From the NCBI GenBank assembly GCA_947095585.1, contig OX352762.1, positions 117,706,930 to 117,770,929 of the forward strand: a stretch of DNA of 64,000 bases, in the 5' to 3' direction. Positions 1-11,299 of this stretch are shown piece after piece. A model generated the notes under the pieces. It worked only from the letters and a program-made list of their open reading frames with translations, did no database searches and was not told the origin of the DNA. Position numbers and translations under genes: made by a program. This DNA comes from Nephrocerus scutellatus. Lineage: Eukaryota > Arthropoda > Insecta > Diptera > Pipunculidae. Positions within the stretch are counted from its first letter, which is position 1. Each line of letters begins with the position of its first letter.

Positions 1-215
1 TTGCTTGCTGCCATCTCTATGACTCGTTGTCCATTGTCATTAGTGTTCGCGTGTAAGCTATGGGTGCCAATGTACTACCTGGATACTGGCTCCCGACCTA
101 TTTTAGCATTCATATCCCCCAGAATGATTTTTACATCATACTGAGGGCAGGCATGGAGTTCCCGTTCGACTAATTCAAATAATTCTTCTGTTTCATCATC
201 TGGGGAATCCTCTCC
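1..215 (-). pseudogene. Non-LTR retrotransposon fragment, endonuclease domain
   Basis: The minus strand reads as part of an exonuclease-endonuclease-phosphatase domain of a LINE ORF2: a run containing ILGDMNAKIGRE, then an in-frame stop, then a stretch with THSLHANTNDNGQRVIEMAA. GDxNAKIG is the conserved core of the LINE apurinic endonuclease. The in-frame stop shows the copy is dead, and it is cut off by the window edge. Clade looks RTE-like, the same type as the pieces at 9.6-11.3 and 35.3-36.3 kb, but this is by eye only. Confidence 0.7.
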
Positions 216-218
216 TCA

Positions 219-287
219 TTTTGTAAAATATTTATATGGGAGCCCCCGAACCCGAAAATTTTTAATAGAAAATCTTGTCATGGGAGG
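219..287 (+). repeat. Helentron-like repeat fragment, copy 1a
   Basis: A block with 'TATATGGGAGCCCCCGAACC' followed by a 'AGAAAATCTTGTCATGGGAG' end. It recurs almost identically at 517-586, so the two copies flank the LINE scrap at 288-490 as ~70 bp direct repeats. It belongs to the dispersed family described at 19.0, 22.5, 43.3 and 44.9 kb. Confidence 0.6.
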
Positions 288-490
288 TTTTCGATGCCGT
301 GGTCGTCGTCGTTCATCAGTGTATCCGAGGCTGATTTAAGGTTCCGTAATAAGGTTTTTTTACGGGCGAGGTTATTGGCCTCATGCCAACCTTACTTTGA
401 AGGAAAGGATTTCGTTAAGGTCGATGGATTCTTTCCCACACTATGGACACAGCCACAGCTATTGTTTAACAGTCACTTCTGTTATGCGTA
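288..490 (-). pseudogene. LINE fragment (same family as 36.05-36.14 kb)
   Basis: The segment around 365-405 matches 36090-36130 nearly base for base (GCGAGGTTATTGGCCTC and an ACCTTACTTTGAAGG motif). At 36 kb the sequence is contiguous with a minus-strand LINE endonuclease region, which identifies this piece. Its right part, 418-487 (GTCGATGGATTCT through CAGTCACTTCTGTTAT), is repeated at 1092-1161. Confidence 0.5.
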
Positions 491-510
491 TAAAATTTTA
501 AGAAAATCGG

Positions 511-702
511 GTACATTTTGTAAAATATTTATATGGGAGCCCCCGAACCCGAAAATTTTTAATAGAAAATCTTGTCATGGGAGGTAGACATGTGTGCAAA
601 GTTTCAATAAAATCGAGCTTTAGAAAGTGAGTTAAAAATTGATCACAAGATTTGGTGCGCCAGCCACGGGGACGCGATGTTAATAAGATAATTTAAAAAG
701 TT
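511..702 (+). repeat. Helentron-like repeat, copy 1b with terminal block
   Basis: Contains the core block, then 'GTTTCAATAAAATCGAGCTT', 'TTAAAAATTGATCACAAGAT', a short variable spacer (CCAGCCACGGGGACGCG) and the end signature 'GTTAATAAGATAATTTAAAA'. The same ordered blocks recur at 19.1-19.5 and 43.3 kb and, reversed, at 22.5 and 44.9 kb. Confidence 0.6.
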
Positions 703-945
703 GGTCAGCTGTCTCTGTAACGGTCGCCATTGACGTTAACGCCGTTTCCAGCAGTGTTTTTAAAGAAAAATGGGCAATCACTCCAAAATCAAAGCAAAAC
801 GGTCTCTCTTGGTGGATGCATTGGCTTCTCTACGATTACGAACTCTAAATCTGGCAGTTCTGCTAGCCCCCGAGATGGAAAGGCACTTCGTCTGAAAAGG
901 TGATTTTTCGGCCAAAATCGACGTCATTATTAAGCTGGCCCACGC
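700..945 (-). pseudogene. Mariner-like transposase remnant
   Basis: In broken minus-strand frames one reads DFGRKITFSDEVPFHLGG, the SDE-x-HF second-aspartate region of mariner transposases, then EKPMHPPRE, a tryptophan-rich stretch, and NVNGDRYRDS, matching the VTVNGxRYR block that follows in the family. Stops and frame changes show it is a pseudogene. No terminal inverted repeats were identified, although mariner-like sequence may extend to about 1330. Confidence 0.5.
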
Positions 946-1091
946 AGAGAATTGATATCAAAGCGGATGGTCATTTGCTTTTAACTCCTGAATCCTGAAG
1001 ACCTCGTAAGCGAATAATCCGAGGTCCTTGTCCAGTATTCCGGTCAAGCTGGTGCGATAAATGGCCGGTTGCTGCGATTGGCGTTGAGTTG

Positions 1092-1161
1092 AGGTCGATG
1101 GATTCTGTCCCACACTATGGACCACAGCCATAGCTATTGTTTAACAGTCACTTCTGTTATC
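1092..1161. repeat. Direct repeat of 418-487
   Basis: About 70 bp from GTCGATGGATTCT to CAGTCACTTCTGTTAT, almost identical to 418-487 and in the same orientation, 674 bp downstream. The mariner-like remnant and Helentron-like copy 1b lie between the two copies. Confidence 0.7.
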
Positions 1162-1779
1162 CAAAAGCCTTCTCACGAAATTTTTCTGCACCAATTTCAC
1201 CACAGCTGTTCCGCTTGACGCTCTTTCACGATTCCTACGGTTTCGGCTACACAACACTGACATTGAAAATAAGTTTTCATCCAAACAAAATGCTCCTCAG
1301 GCGAAAATGTCAGACTGACGAGCTGTCAAAATTTCAAGCAAATCGTTAAAAAAAATCGACATTGCCTTTGATTTAAAAACAAACCAGTAGATTGCCCACC
1401 TTTTAAAATGACTGTGTTCCTGTGTGCAGCGCTGCTTTACAATTTGAAGTTTGAACCACAAAAGCAGGCAGTGCTTCGCATGTGTTTATTTTTCAGTATT
1501 TATAGTGGATTACTTTTAGGCGCATATTCTGGTTATAAGAGAATTTACATAACAATTTTAATTTTTATGGTGTCATTTACTTCTCAAAATTGCCTGCTTC
1601 TAATCTAGTGAACCGCAGTGTATTTGCATTTTCATATGGAACTAAACATTTTTTTTTATTATTTTGTCAACGGATGACGCCATTAAGAGAGAATAAAAAT
1701 CTAGCATATTTTACATTACTTGTATCTTTATCTATCTATTATTTGTATCATTCCTTTAATTAAATTGATTTTCTCGCAG

Positions 1780-3408
1780 TGTGACACCCCCATCTCCGAT
1801 CCTATGGAAGAAGTAAATGCTCTTGATGAAGATGATGTTCCTCTCGTTGTAAGGCGAAGAGGAGGTAGAAAGCCGAAGAAGATTCCGACAGAAGTAACGG
1901 TTGTGGTATCTTTAGAAGAGCCGGAAATTCCCGCAGTTAAAAAAACACCAACGCAAGTTCCCAAGAAAAGGCGAGATGCCGCATTGCTGGCTGCTGTTAC
2001 TGTAGATGCTGAGCCAGTTGACGAGGAGGAGGAGGAGGAGGAGGAGGAAGAGGTGTTGGTTTACGCAGCAGTAGAAGAAGAAGAAGAACCAGAGGAAGTA
2101 AAGCCAGCGCCGAAACGTCGCGGAAGAAAACCTGGATTTCGGCCGTCACTTGTAAAAAAGAAGGAAAGCGACATAAAAACCGAAATAATAAACATAAAAC
2201 AAGAACCGACTACTAGCAAAAGTGTGAACAAAAAAGATGACGCTGTTTTGGAAGAACAGTGTCGGGTTTGTATGACTACCAATGATTTGGTCAGTCTATT
2301 CAAGAAGGTGGAGTTGCAAAAAACAGCGGCAGATCTACTCATGTCCGTCTGCACAACTGTGTCAATTGCAGAAAACGATTTCATGCCGCAATACATATGC
2401 AAGCCTTGTCTGGAGCATGTAAATATTGCATGCCAATTGCGGCAACAGTGCGAGACGACCGAAAAGGAGCTACGCAGTCGTCTATCTCGCAGTAAAAACA
2501 AAATTCGTCGACCGACTGCCGGTTACGTTGTAATTGATGCTCCCGATTCGGATGTACCGTCCGATGTAATCGACGCACCCGATGACAATGATTTTAAAAT
2601 CTCCGAAGACAGCCCATCACCCGATGATGATTCTGAAGATTTCGATTTTGGACGTAGTAAGCCTAAGCGGCGCATGACTCGAGGCCGGCGGGGTCGTCGT
2701 AAATCGTCGATGGCTAGTCTCGGCAGTCCAGCAGCGAACCGTGTCAAATCAGAATCACCAATTAAGATCAAGAAGAGAATGGGTCGACCACCTAAAGCTG
2801 CTACATTGGCTAAAATAGCGAAAATCGAACAGGACCCCATCGAGAAGGATGCAATTGACATTAACAATTTAACTAGCGAAAGTGAAGATAATTCCTTGCC
2901 TGCAAAAAAGAAACGTTCCTCATCTGGTCGACCGTCATCGTCGGCCAAGGAATATCCATGTTTAGAATGCACCGAAGTATTCAATAGGAAATCATTGCTA
3001 GTGCAGCATAGAAAGTTACACCTTAAATCGCAAAACCTCAACTGTGAAGTCTGTGGCAAACAATTTAAACAGCAAGGAAGCTACAAGTCCCATTTGGCAA
3101 GGCATCAGGAGGAAGCACAACTCAAGTGCCCACAATGCGATAAAACGTTCACCAACAAGACCGAACGACGTCGTCACATGGTGGACGTGCACAACGAACC
3201 AGCGGCAACACATGTCTGTGAAAAGTGTAAGCGTGCATTCACGACTGAACAGCGTCTTGCCAAGCACAAAGATTCTCGGTGTCCTGGATTCGAGATGCGG
3301 CAATACACAAAAAAGGTCGAAGTTGAGTCCATGTCATTAGGTCGCGATTTGTTTAAATCTGTGGCACCCCTTACAACAACCTACTGGAGTGATAGTTTCT
3401 CCGATTAA
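1780..3408 (+). CDS. ZAD / AT-hook / C2H2 zinc-finger protein
   Basis: Nuclear DNA-binding protein of the insect ZAD class. The frame is open from 1720, but a good acceptor (TTTTCTCGCAG, ending 1779) implies the exon begins at 1780. The favoured start is the ATG at 1804 (MEEVNALDED), giving 534 residues; an upstream exon could add more. Order: acidic N-terminus; AT-hook-like basic patches (RRRGGRKPKK, KRRGRKPG, later RRGRRK and KKRMGRPPK); ZAD at about residues 150-230 starting CRVCMTTND with a paired CKPC; a long acidic/basic linker; four C2H2 fingers at about 383-495 (CLEC, CEVC, CPQC, CEKC), the last ending in Cys rather than the second His. A ~40-residue tail ends SDSFSD. ZADs usually dimerise. 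I do not recognise a specific Drosophila orthologue. Confidence 0.9.
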   Translation, partial: CDTPISDPMEEVNALDEDDVPLVVRRRGGRKPKKIPTEVTVVVSLEEPEIPAVKKTPTQVPKKRRDAALLAAVTVDAEPVDEEEEEEEEEEVLVYAAVEEEEEPEEVKPAPKRRGRKPGFRPSLVKKKESDIKTEIINIKQEPTTSKSVNKKDDAVLEEQCRVCMTTNDLVSLFKKVELQKTAADLLMSVCTTVSIAENDFMPQYICKPCLEHVNIACQLRQQCETTEKELRSRLSRSKNKIRRPTAGYVVIDAPDSDVPSDVIDAPDDNDFKISEDSPSPDDDSEDFDFGRSKPKRRMTRGRRGRRKSSMASLGSPAANRVKSESPIKIKKRMGRPPKAATLAKIAKIEQDPIEKDAIDINNLTSESEDNSLPAKKKRSSSGRPSSSAKEYPCLECTEVFNRKSLLVQHRKLHLKSQNLNCEVCGKQFKQQGSYKSHLARHQEEAQLKCPQCDKTFTNKTERRRHMVDVHNEPAATHVCEKCKRAFTTEQRLAKHKDSRCPGFEMRQYTKKVEVESMSLGRDLFKSVAPLTTTYWSDSFSD

Positions 3409-3597
3409 GCTCACAACAAAGCATTTGTTTATTGTTTAAATATATTGTTGTTTTTTTTTTTTTTTTAAATTACCGTACTTGCTATTATTATAAAAGTGCT
3501 TAATTTTTGTCACATTGTATTTTTTATTCCCACATTACTTGTAAAATGTGTAAGCAAAGACAAGGAGAACCTTTTACTATTTGTAGTTTATTTTAAA

Positions 3598-3681
3598 AAT
3601 AAAGTAAACATTTATCTTTCGGACGAAATTGTTGGAATTTTTTAATGGTGTCCTGCTGGTATGTCATGTGGATTGAATAAA
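3598..3681 (+). promoter_or_regulatory. Candidate polyadenylation signals of the ZAD gene
   Basis: AATAAA hexamers at 3598-3603 and 3676-3681, 190-270 bp after the stop, at a sensible distance for the 3' end of the zinc-finger mRNA. Confidence 0.5.
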
Positions 3682-4480
3682 ATTTTCCATTGAAATTTAA
3701 TATTCAAGTCATGGTCACTTTGGCTTATACCTGATGGTTTTTCTCAACAATGCATGGACATGCCACCATAGCGTTATGTTGTGCTGGTGGTTGGTCTTCT
3801 TCAGAAAACACGTCCGTCCAGCTTTATAAAATAAATGGTTTAATCCAGTTTCGACGAGAAGAACGCCAGCGGGTGGTTAAACGCCTTGCCATTCACAAGT
3901 CACAACTACATGTAAGCAGTTTGGTGTAATGTAAACAGTGAGCTATTGTGTCATAGCAAAGTTCATAAATGTATATTGAAGTGCCAACAGCTGTTTGTGG
4001 GGGGTTGGCGGACTCTTCTGCAGCTTCTTGCTATGCAAAGAATGGCAAATAGAGTAGACATGTAATGTAGAAATATTGCGGCTAAACGTGTTTTTCATTT
4101 GAAATACAATTTGAAGTATCTGTAAGGAGCTGTTGTCATGAGTACGAACGAGTCTAAGGATTAAATGAATTGAATAATCGTTAGACGAAGGCAGACGTTT
4201 ACTTATCTGGCAAGAATTCAAAGGACATTTATTTAATTTCACGTTAATTTTTACTTGTCGATGTTCACTTAGCTGTTGGCAGGGGTGACACTGTGGCACG
4301 GATAAGGTATAAATAAAATGCCTGTTAGAAGCAAGACCAACTGCAAACAGTCCACACTAGAATTCAATTCAAAAACACAGAACTTTATTTTGTATTTGTT
4401 ACGAAATGTACGCTTTCAAGTTCGTAATGGTTTTTTCAAATAAAACAACACAAGTTTATTAATTCATATTTTCTTTCTTT
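3682..4480. other. Intergenic, no gene seen
   Basis: Only short frames without recognisable domains. A TATA-like GGTATAAATAAAA lies at about 4306-4318, but no gene can be tied to it. Confidence 0.5.
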
Positions 4481-5545
4481 CTATCCTTTACTCCGCGGGG
4501 GAGCTTAGGGCTACTACAAACGCCCGCCAACGAACTCTATTTATAGCCTCAGGTTTCAAGAGATGCCACTCGGTCCCCTGGGATCTTGCTTCCTCTTCTA
4601 TTGTCCTTTTCCATGTCTTGCTAGGACGGCCAACTCGACGGCTTCCTTGTGGTTCCAGTCGATCGCTAGTTTCGTAATATCATCCGCTGGCTTTCTCAAA
4701 GTGTGGCCAATCCAGCTCCATTTTTGTCGTTTGATGGTGATCGCGATTGCTTCCTGCTGCGTTACTCTCCGCAAGTCTTGATTGGTGATAATGTCCGGCC
4801 ATCCTATTCTCAGTATCCTCCTTAAGCACTTGTTGAAGAAGACTTAAAGGCGCGTCGCAATTGACTCTGCGCCTTTCAACGTCATACAAGAGTATTGAGA
4901 GAACGTTAGATCTGAAGATCGTTAGCTTCAGATTCCGGGAGATTTGCGAGGAGTTCCAGATATTATTTAGCATACTATAGGAGTGTCGCGCCTTGTTTAC
5001 ACGAGAGCACACATCCGAGTCAGCACCACCATGTTTTGACATCCAGCTGCCCAAATAACAAAACTTATCGACTTCCTCTATCTGATGTCCGTCAATCGAG
5101 AGAACACATGGTCCACTAGCGTTAACGCTAACAAATTGGTTTTTGAGAGTTAATTTTTAAAGTGAGTTCTAGTGAGTTTAATTTTCGCTCCATATCACCT
5201 AGCGATTGTGATAGGAGAGAGACTAAATCGGCATAGTCCAGGTCTTCTAGACGGTGAAAAACATTCCATGGCAAACCCGATGGAGTACGCGTTACTATTT
5301 TCATTACCCAGTCGATGACAATTGTGAAAAACAATGGTGAGATTGTGCAACCTTGCTTGACTCCCGAGTAGATGTTGAAAGGCGAGCCAAGATGACCGTT
5401 ATCAATGACGCGGCATGTTCAGTCGCGGTACAGCTCCTTAATGATGTTAATGGGTTTTTCCGGAACACCATAGCTAGACAAAATCTGCCACATCATGTTT
5501 CGTCCCACGCTATCATAGCGTATGTTAAGCATCATCATCTGGGGA
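4480..5545 (-). pseudogene. RTE-like LINE, C-terminal half, degenerate
   Basis: On the minus strand, in order: an RT segment with LEDLDYADLVSLLSQSLG (the palm motif, normally YADD, here YAD-L) at 5128-5334; then NKARHSYSMLNNIWNSSQ, LKLTIFRSNVLSILLY and the C-terminal basic/His region down to a WRAFVVAL-like end near 4490. Frameshifts and stops are frequent. It is in opposite orientation to the related copy starting at 5920. Confidence 0.75.
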
Positions 5546-5624
5546 ATCCTCAGTAGGTGCGTGAACGTTTCTGAGGCTTATGTTTTAAAATAAGCCCCGC
5601 ACGCGAAGGGTACATAGCCGTTCA

Positions 5625-5880
5625 TTTACTGCTTATGTTAAATTCTGACCTTGACAGCATAACTAGGTTTGGATATTACAGTCCAATTCATTCTATTTTC
5701 TATTTTCTGTCGTACAAGCGTAATTTAAACCGCCAACCTTTATCTATGAGTGGCACTCGCATCCAAAAATCTGAAAAACCTCACAATACTCGGTATGTGC
5801 GTCCACAACAAGCTTCGTTGCAAGAACGACCTCATATTCGCTATAACTAAAAATGCTGCGAAATATTTAGATTTTGTAAG
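5625..5880 (+). pseudogene. CR1/Jockey-like LINE fragment
   Basis: Reads as a shifted version of the block found at 55.2-55.4 kb: SYKRNLNRQPLSMSGT, then frameshifted remains of the VNDKLRxNDHIF...NAAK region. Short, broken and without ends. Confidence 0.55.
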
Positions 5881-5919
5881 AGGAGCCAATTACTGTATGC
5901 ACTAGTGGCTAGTACTCGT

Positions 5920-7795
5920 CAATTGTACTACTTAGCGGTAGAGTCCATGTATCGAAGAAAAATGAGAGAAGTGCAGCGTAGTGTAAGACATGACAAGCGT
6001 AACTATATTAAGAACTAGGCCTCAGAAGCAGAGGTAGCAGCGAGCAGGTGCGATAGCAGAACCGTTTACAGAATCACCAAAGAGCTGACATGTCATCGCT
6101 CTAGCCAACATCCGGTGAAAGGCCGTACTCGTTTCAGATGAGGATCAGCTCAAGCGATGGAATGAGCATTTCTCTACGGTTCTTCACCGTGTATTTGCCG
6201 ACGATATGCACTCAAATCAAACGGACCTGCCGGAAGTAACAATTTCCCGAATTCGCACCTCAACTCCCAGTAAAGATGAGATCGCTACCGCGATCAACGC
6301 ACTAAAGAACAACAAGTCGGTAGGACTAGATGGCATACCCGCAGAGTTTCTGCGTGCCGCTCCAACGACATCAACAGAGCTTTTATATCCTCTTGAGGAG
6401 CGAGCTTTGGAGGCAGAAAGTTTCCCCGACGAGTGGAAGAAGGGAATGATTGTCAAGCTCCCTAAAAAGGTAGTCTTATGGGGTGCGAAAACTGGAGAGG
6501 CATTTGCGTTCTTCCTGCAGTTGCAAAGGTAATAGCCAAAGTAGTACTTGAGCGAATTAAGGAACATCTGGAAGATACACTCGATGCCGAACAAGCAGGT
6601 TTCTGCACTGGATCCTTCTGTGTAGACCACATAAACACCCTGCGGATTATTATTGAACAGTGCGTTGAATTCCGGTCACCACTGCACCTGCTGTTCATCG
6701 ATTTTGAGAAGGCGTTTGACAGTGTCAACAGACAGTTTATCTGGCTCGTCTTGCGCAGGAGAGGTATACCCGATAAACTAATAGCTATTATTAAAGCAAC
6801 CTATGATGGCTCTAAATGTCATGTGCTGCACAGAGGAAAGCTGTCAGAGGAATTCGATATCCTAAGTGGGGTACGACAAGGTTGCATTCTATCGCCGATA
6901 CTTTTTTTGTTGGTGATTAGCGATGTGCTTCGCGCAGCTTTATCTACTGGAAACGGAGGATTTCGTTGGAGTCTTACATCTCAACTCAAACATCTGGACT
7001 ACGCTGACGACGTTTGTTTAATCTCCCACAGAATTATGGAGCTGCACCAAATGACAACAAATGTAGAAAGGGAGGCAAATGTTGTGGGTTTGAAGATTAA
7101 TGCTGTCAAAACCAAATTCATAAACCTCGGCACTAACTCAGTAACTCAAGTTAACATTGCTGGACAGCCGGTAGAGAGAGTAGAGAGTTTCCAATATCTT
7201 GGGAGCATTGTCTCAACCGACGGTGGAACCGAACAGGACATTGTCAACCGAATCGGCAAAGCAAAATCGGTGTTTTGAATGATGTCCTTGATATGGCGAA
7301 GCAATGCGATCAGCTTAAACACCAAGCTGCGACTGTTCCGCTCAAATGTTGAATCTGTGCTGTTGTATGGGTGCAGCACTTGGAAGGTGACCGCTACTAT
7401 CACAAAAAGTTTACAAACGTTCGTAAATAGGTGCCTAAGGAACATCTTAAGGGTTTTCTGGCCTAACCGTATCTCTAACGAACATCTTTACCAGATAACG
7501 GGTCAGGAACCAATAGGCACAACCATCCAACGACGGAAGTGGCAGTGTACAGTAGACTCCGAAAAGGCGACAGTTCCATAGCAAACTACGGTATGCAATG
7601 GAACCCGTTATCTCAGGATAGTAGAAGAACGGGTCGTTCGAGAAATACATGGCGCAGAACAGTTGAGGAGGAGTCACGGCAATTGGGGAAGAGCTGAAGA
7701 GAGCTGAAGCTCATTGCCAGGAACCGCACGCGATGGCGCGTAGGCGTAGTAGAGGCCCTAGGACCCACAAGGGGATACAGGACATAAGAAGAAGA
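5920..7795 (+). pseudogene. RTE-like LINE, RT and C-terminus (copy 1)
   Basis: Truncated non-LTR retrotransposon ORF2. N-terminal RT motif NNKSVGLDGIPAEFL at 6206-6470; a one-base deletion near 6470 shifts the frame; then the RT palm continues at 6480-7278 with LFIDFEKAFDSV, LSGVRQGCILSP and HLDYADDVCLISH (YADD catalytic motif). A stop at 7276 precedes the C-terminal SNAISLNTKLRLFRSN region. The element ends near 7795 in short ATAAGAAGAAGAAG tail repeats. It is ~95% like the copy at 24.7-26.5 kb by eye. The endonuclease half is missing. Confidence 0.85.
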
Positions 7796-7799
7796 AGCA

Positions 7800-9580
7800 T
7801 GCATCCAGCGAGAAACAAAAGCCAATTGTGGTAGGATTTATGAGATCAGATTAGCAAGGCACAACAATTACATGCAGGATAGGGAAGTCCAGAGTTTAGG
7901 GATGCAAAAAACAAAACAACAATTGCAACCATAAAGTATGCCAAAGAACTCATCTGAATAGCTTTGCATTACTTTGTATCTGCAATTAAAAATCAATTTC
8001 TATTGCAACATTTTAAATTGAACTAATTAAGTTGCAATTGCATTACACCTGATGCTAGAAAACTTTTAATGAATGTTTAAAAGAAAAAAAAGGTATTAAA
8101 CAATGGCATCATCTTAATTACTATCAGCATTAAGAAAAGGATGCAGATTTATTCGAATCGCTTAAGTGACAACACAATCAGGCGAATCGGAGAATCCGAG
8201 AGAAACTTCCCACTCTAGCCAACCACAGGCCTTTGCAACTAAATATTGATTTTTTATATTATGTATTAGAATTAAGCTATAAGCAAATAAGTAAACACGC
8301 GCCACGCGCCCCGACCTCAAAAACATGTATTTGGGGGATTATTACGAAATAATAAAAGACTGTCTGGCGTGTTCCGATGTATACATAAAAGTTTGTACTC
8401 GAAAAGTTTTTTTATAACTATTTACTTGTTTTAAGGGAGGATGCGGAAGTGTCTGTATAATCCCAATATGCCAAATAAAAACAGTCGACTCTTTCTTATT
8501 AATCCAAAATTATGTTTTAAACAAATAATTAGATTGTTATAAAAGATTGTTACAAAAGAAACTGTACATAGAAATATGCTCGCAGTTAAGAATGGATTTT
8601 TGTATGGTGTTATAATACAAAATAAAATGTGGGGGCCCTGCTTGCAATCAACCTTTGCAGCGCTCGTGTTAATTGCATGAATGACTCTGATGAGCACGGA
8701 CCAAGTACGTATTTAAAAATGTATTAACGACAACTTTTCCAAAGGAAACAAAAATCTCACTAGTAACTGATTTTTAATTACATCTTGTACATTTTATCTG
8801 CACAAGAGTCCTTTCATTTGTCCTACAGTCGACACGACACTACGCCAGGAGCAACAGTTAATTAAACATCAATTAACTGAAATATTCCACAGTTGGAAAA
8901 TGTATGAAACTCATCATTGTAGTGATGAATGGCACTTTTCGGTTTGTCATTATATCGTCTGCGTCTATTCCTTATATAATAAATGTAGCGCGCCTTTTTG
9001 GCGGCAATTTTCTGAAGAGGTTTTCTTTTTTTGAGGAAATTGAAATGAAGATATATACCTACTTTTGCCAAAGAAACATTTTGTTAAATCAATACTAGAT
9101 CAATTATGGTTTGGTAGGCTATTTCGTAGCAGAAATCGGAACCCTCCATACAGCTCTCTTAATAGTCAAGGGAAGACTTCTAAGCTCAACTGCCTTAATT
9201 TTAGGATTTTGGTTCCCTTGATTTTAATATGTGAGTTTCTATTCTTTGCCAGTACCGCTCTTCTAGTTCAGCGAGCTCTGTGGATGTCTTCTTTAATACT
9301 GCAGGGCAGATGGAAAGACAGAATATGGATTTTTTTGAAACATTTTTAAATTTTCGCGGTTGATTAATTTTTAAATTAGTTATAAGTGCAAAGGATATTA
9401 CAGATTCTGCCGGTTTGACTTTATTTTCAGTATTGTTGAGCCATAAGTTCATGACATTTCTGTAGTTTTCTTAATGTTTGCCTTATCAATTTTCCGATTA
9501 ATCACAAACTTCTTCTTTATCTTTGGTTACACACTATGTACTGTCTCTAGATGCATCATCTAAAACTCTTGCAGTTCTAC
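7800..9580. other. Intergenic, no gene seen
   Basis: AT-rich sequence with only short, featureless frames on both strands. I see no tRNA, repeat array or recognisable transposon part. Confidence 0.5.
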
Positions 9581-9589
9581 CGTTGATAC

Positions 9590-11290
9590 TCTTATATATA
9601 TCGTCTGTGTCCTGTCCGGTTCTGGCCTTCCGCAAAAAATCTTTCCACCGGTCCCGATTTCGAGCCGATGTCATCCAGTTTGGCATCCTGTTTTACGCCA
9701 TCCTTCCAGCGTAGGCTTGGTCGTCCTCGCTGTCGTGTTCCATAAATCCTATCGCAAAGAACTTTCCGAGCAGGATCCTACTCGCTCATGCGAGCTCGGT
9801 GTTCTGCCCATCGGAGCCTACCGAACTTAATTCTCTTCACGATGTCGACATCGTGGTAACGCTCGTAGATCTCATCATTATAGAGTCTACGGAATCGTCC
9901 TTCATCACATACGGGGCCAACAATACTCCGTAAGACTTTTCTCTCGAACGGGGCTGAGGTCAGAATGCTTTTTGCTAGGAACCCAAGTCTCGGATCCATA
10001 TGTAAGTACTGGTATGACCATTGTCTTATATACCAGCAGCTTGGTTGGTATGGTTAAGTTGCTAGAACAACAACGCCTACTATAGTCTGTCAAGACTCTT
10101 CAACTTGATAGACTAAAATAGGCTTTTTTGGCTTTGAGCAACCGTGCGCAGGCCAGTCCATCACCTTGTCGGAGTGCGTTATAAATGTTGAATGGGCTTG
10201 ATAGTGATCCGGATATTTTTACTTCGCTTATAACATTGGTCATGATCAACCTACATACGTACATACGTGTCAGTTTATTTGGGATGCCGAATTCTCTTAT
10301 GCCATTATAAAGTTCTACTCTAGCTATGCTATCATAGGGGCGGCTTTAAAGTCTATAAGGAGATGGTGTAGTGAGTTTTGAAACACTGGACATTTTTCCA
10401 TCACCTGCCCAAAAGTGTAAATCGATCAGTTGTTGATTTGTCTGCGATGAAGCCACACTGGTATGGACCAATGATGACTTTAGCGTATGGGGCTATCCTG
10501 TCTTGAAGGATAGAGGAGAAAATCTTATAAGCGGTACTCAACAACGTTATACCACGATTATTGCTGTATGTTGTGATATCTCCTTTCTTATGTATGGTGC
10601 ACAGAATGCCTCATCGCCAGTCTTTTGGCATCGCTTCTTCCTCCCATACTTGCACTATTAGTTCATGAGTTGCTCGGTGTATTGCGGGACCTTCTGTTTT
10701 AATCAGCTCCGCTCCGGGACCTTATTATTTTTGAGCCGATTTAACGTTCTGCTAACTTCGTCTATGCTTGGTGGTGGCAGCATAGTGTAGTCTTCGGTCA
10801 TTGATGGAGCCTCCAATTCCTCAGTTAGCTGGCCATTAAGCAACTCATGAAAGTGCTCTTCCCATCGCTTTAAGATGCCTTTGAGATCGGCGATCAGATT
10901 ACCCTCTTTGTCCTTGCAGTATGTGCAATGCGGTGTATATTGCGTCTTACCGCGGATTATTTGGTAGAACTTCCGCGTCTGGTGCGGTTCTTGCTCTCTG
11001 TACTGTTCCAGTTCACCTATCTGTTTCTGTTCATCTTCGCGTGCCCGCGTTCTATGAGATTGTTGCATTGTTCGGTATGCAACATTCTTACGTTCAGTCG
11101 CTCGCTTACATTCGTCATTGAACCAGTCGTTCCGATCACTACGACTACTGCCTAAGATGGAGTCAGCAGTACTAATGACAGTATTCTTAAGGCGTGTCCA
11201 TTTCTCTTCTACGCCTGACATCTCAGCCCCAGGACTTACACTCCCCAGCGAAGTTAATATAGAGGATTTAAAAATGACTTGAAGATAAAC
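9590..11290 (-). pseudogene. RTE-like LINE, 5'-truncated and broken
   Basis: Minus-strand order: a basic linker with RNDWFNDECKRATERKN and RTRAREDEQKQ, then CKDKEGNLIADLKGILKRWE and a SIDEVSRTLNRLKNNK RT entry (11220-10703); a degraded RT palm at 10.1-10.7 kb (GLRQGDGL-type remnant); then LLVYKTMVIPVLTYGSETW (10093-9905) and the C-terminus with YNDEIYERYHDVDIVKRIKFG and RLRWAEH near 9.8 kb. Several frame changes. This differs from the 5.9 kb copy and represents a second related family. Confidence 0.75.
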
Positions 11291-11299
11291 AAACATAAT

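Noticed and set aside
3943..4299. 118-codon minus-strand frame after the ZAD gene
   Set aside because: No recognisable features and composition like the surrounding AT-rich DNA.
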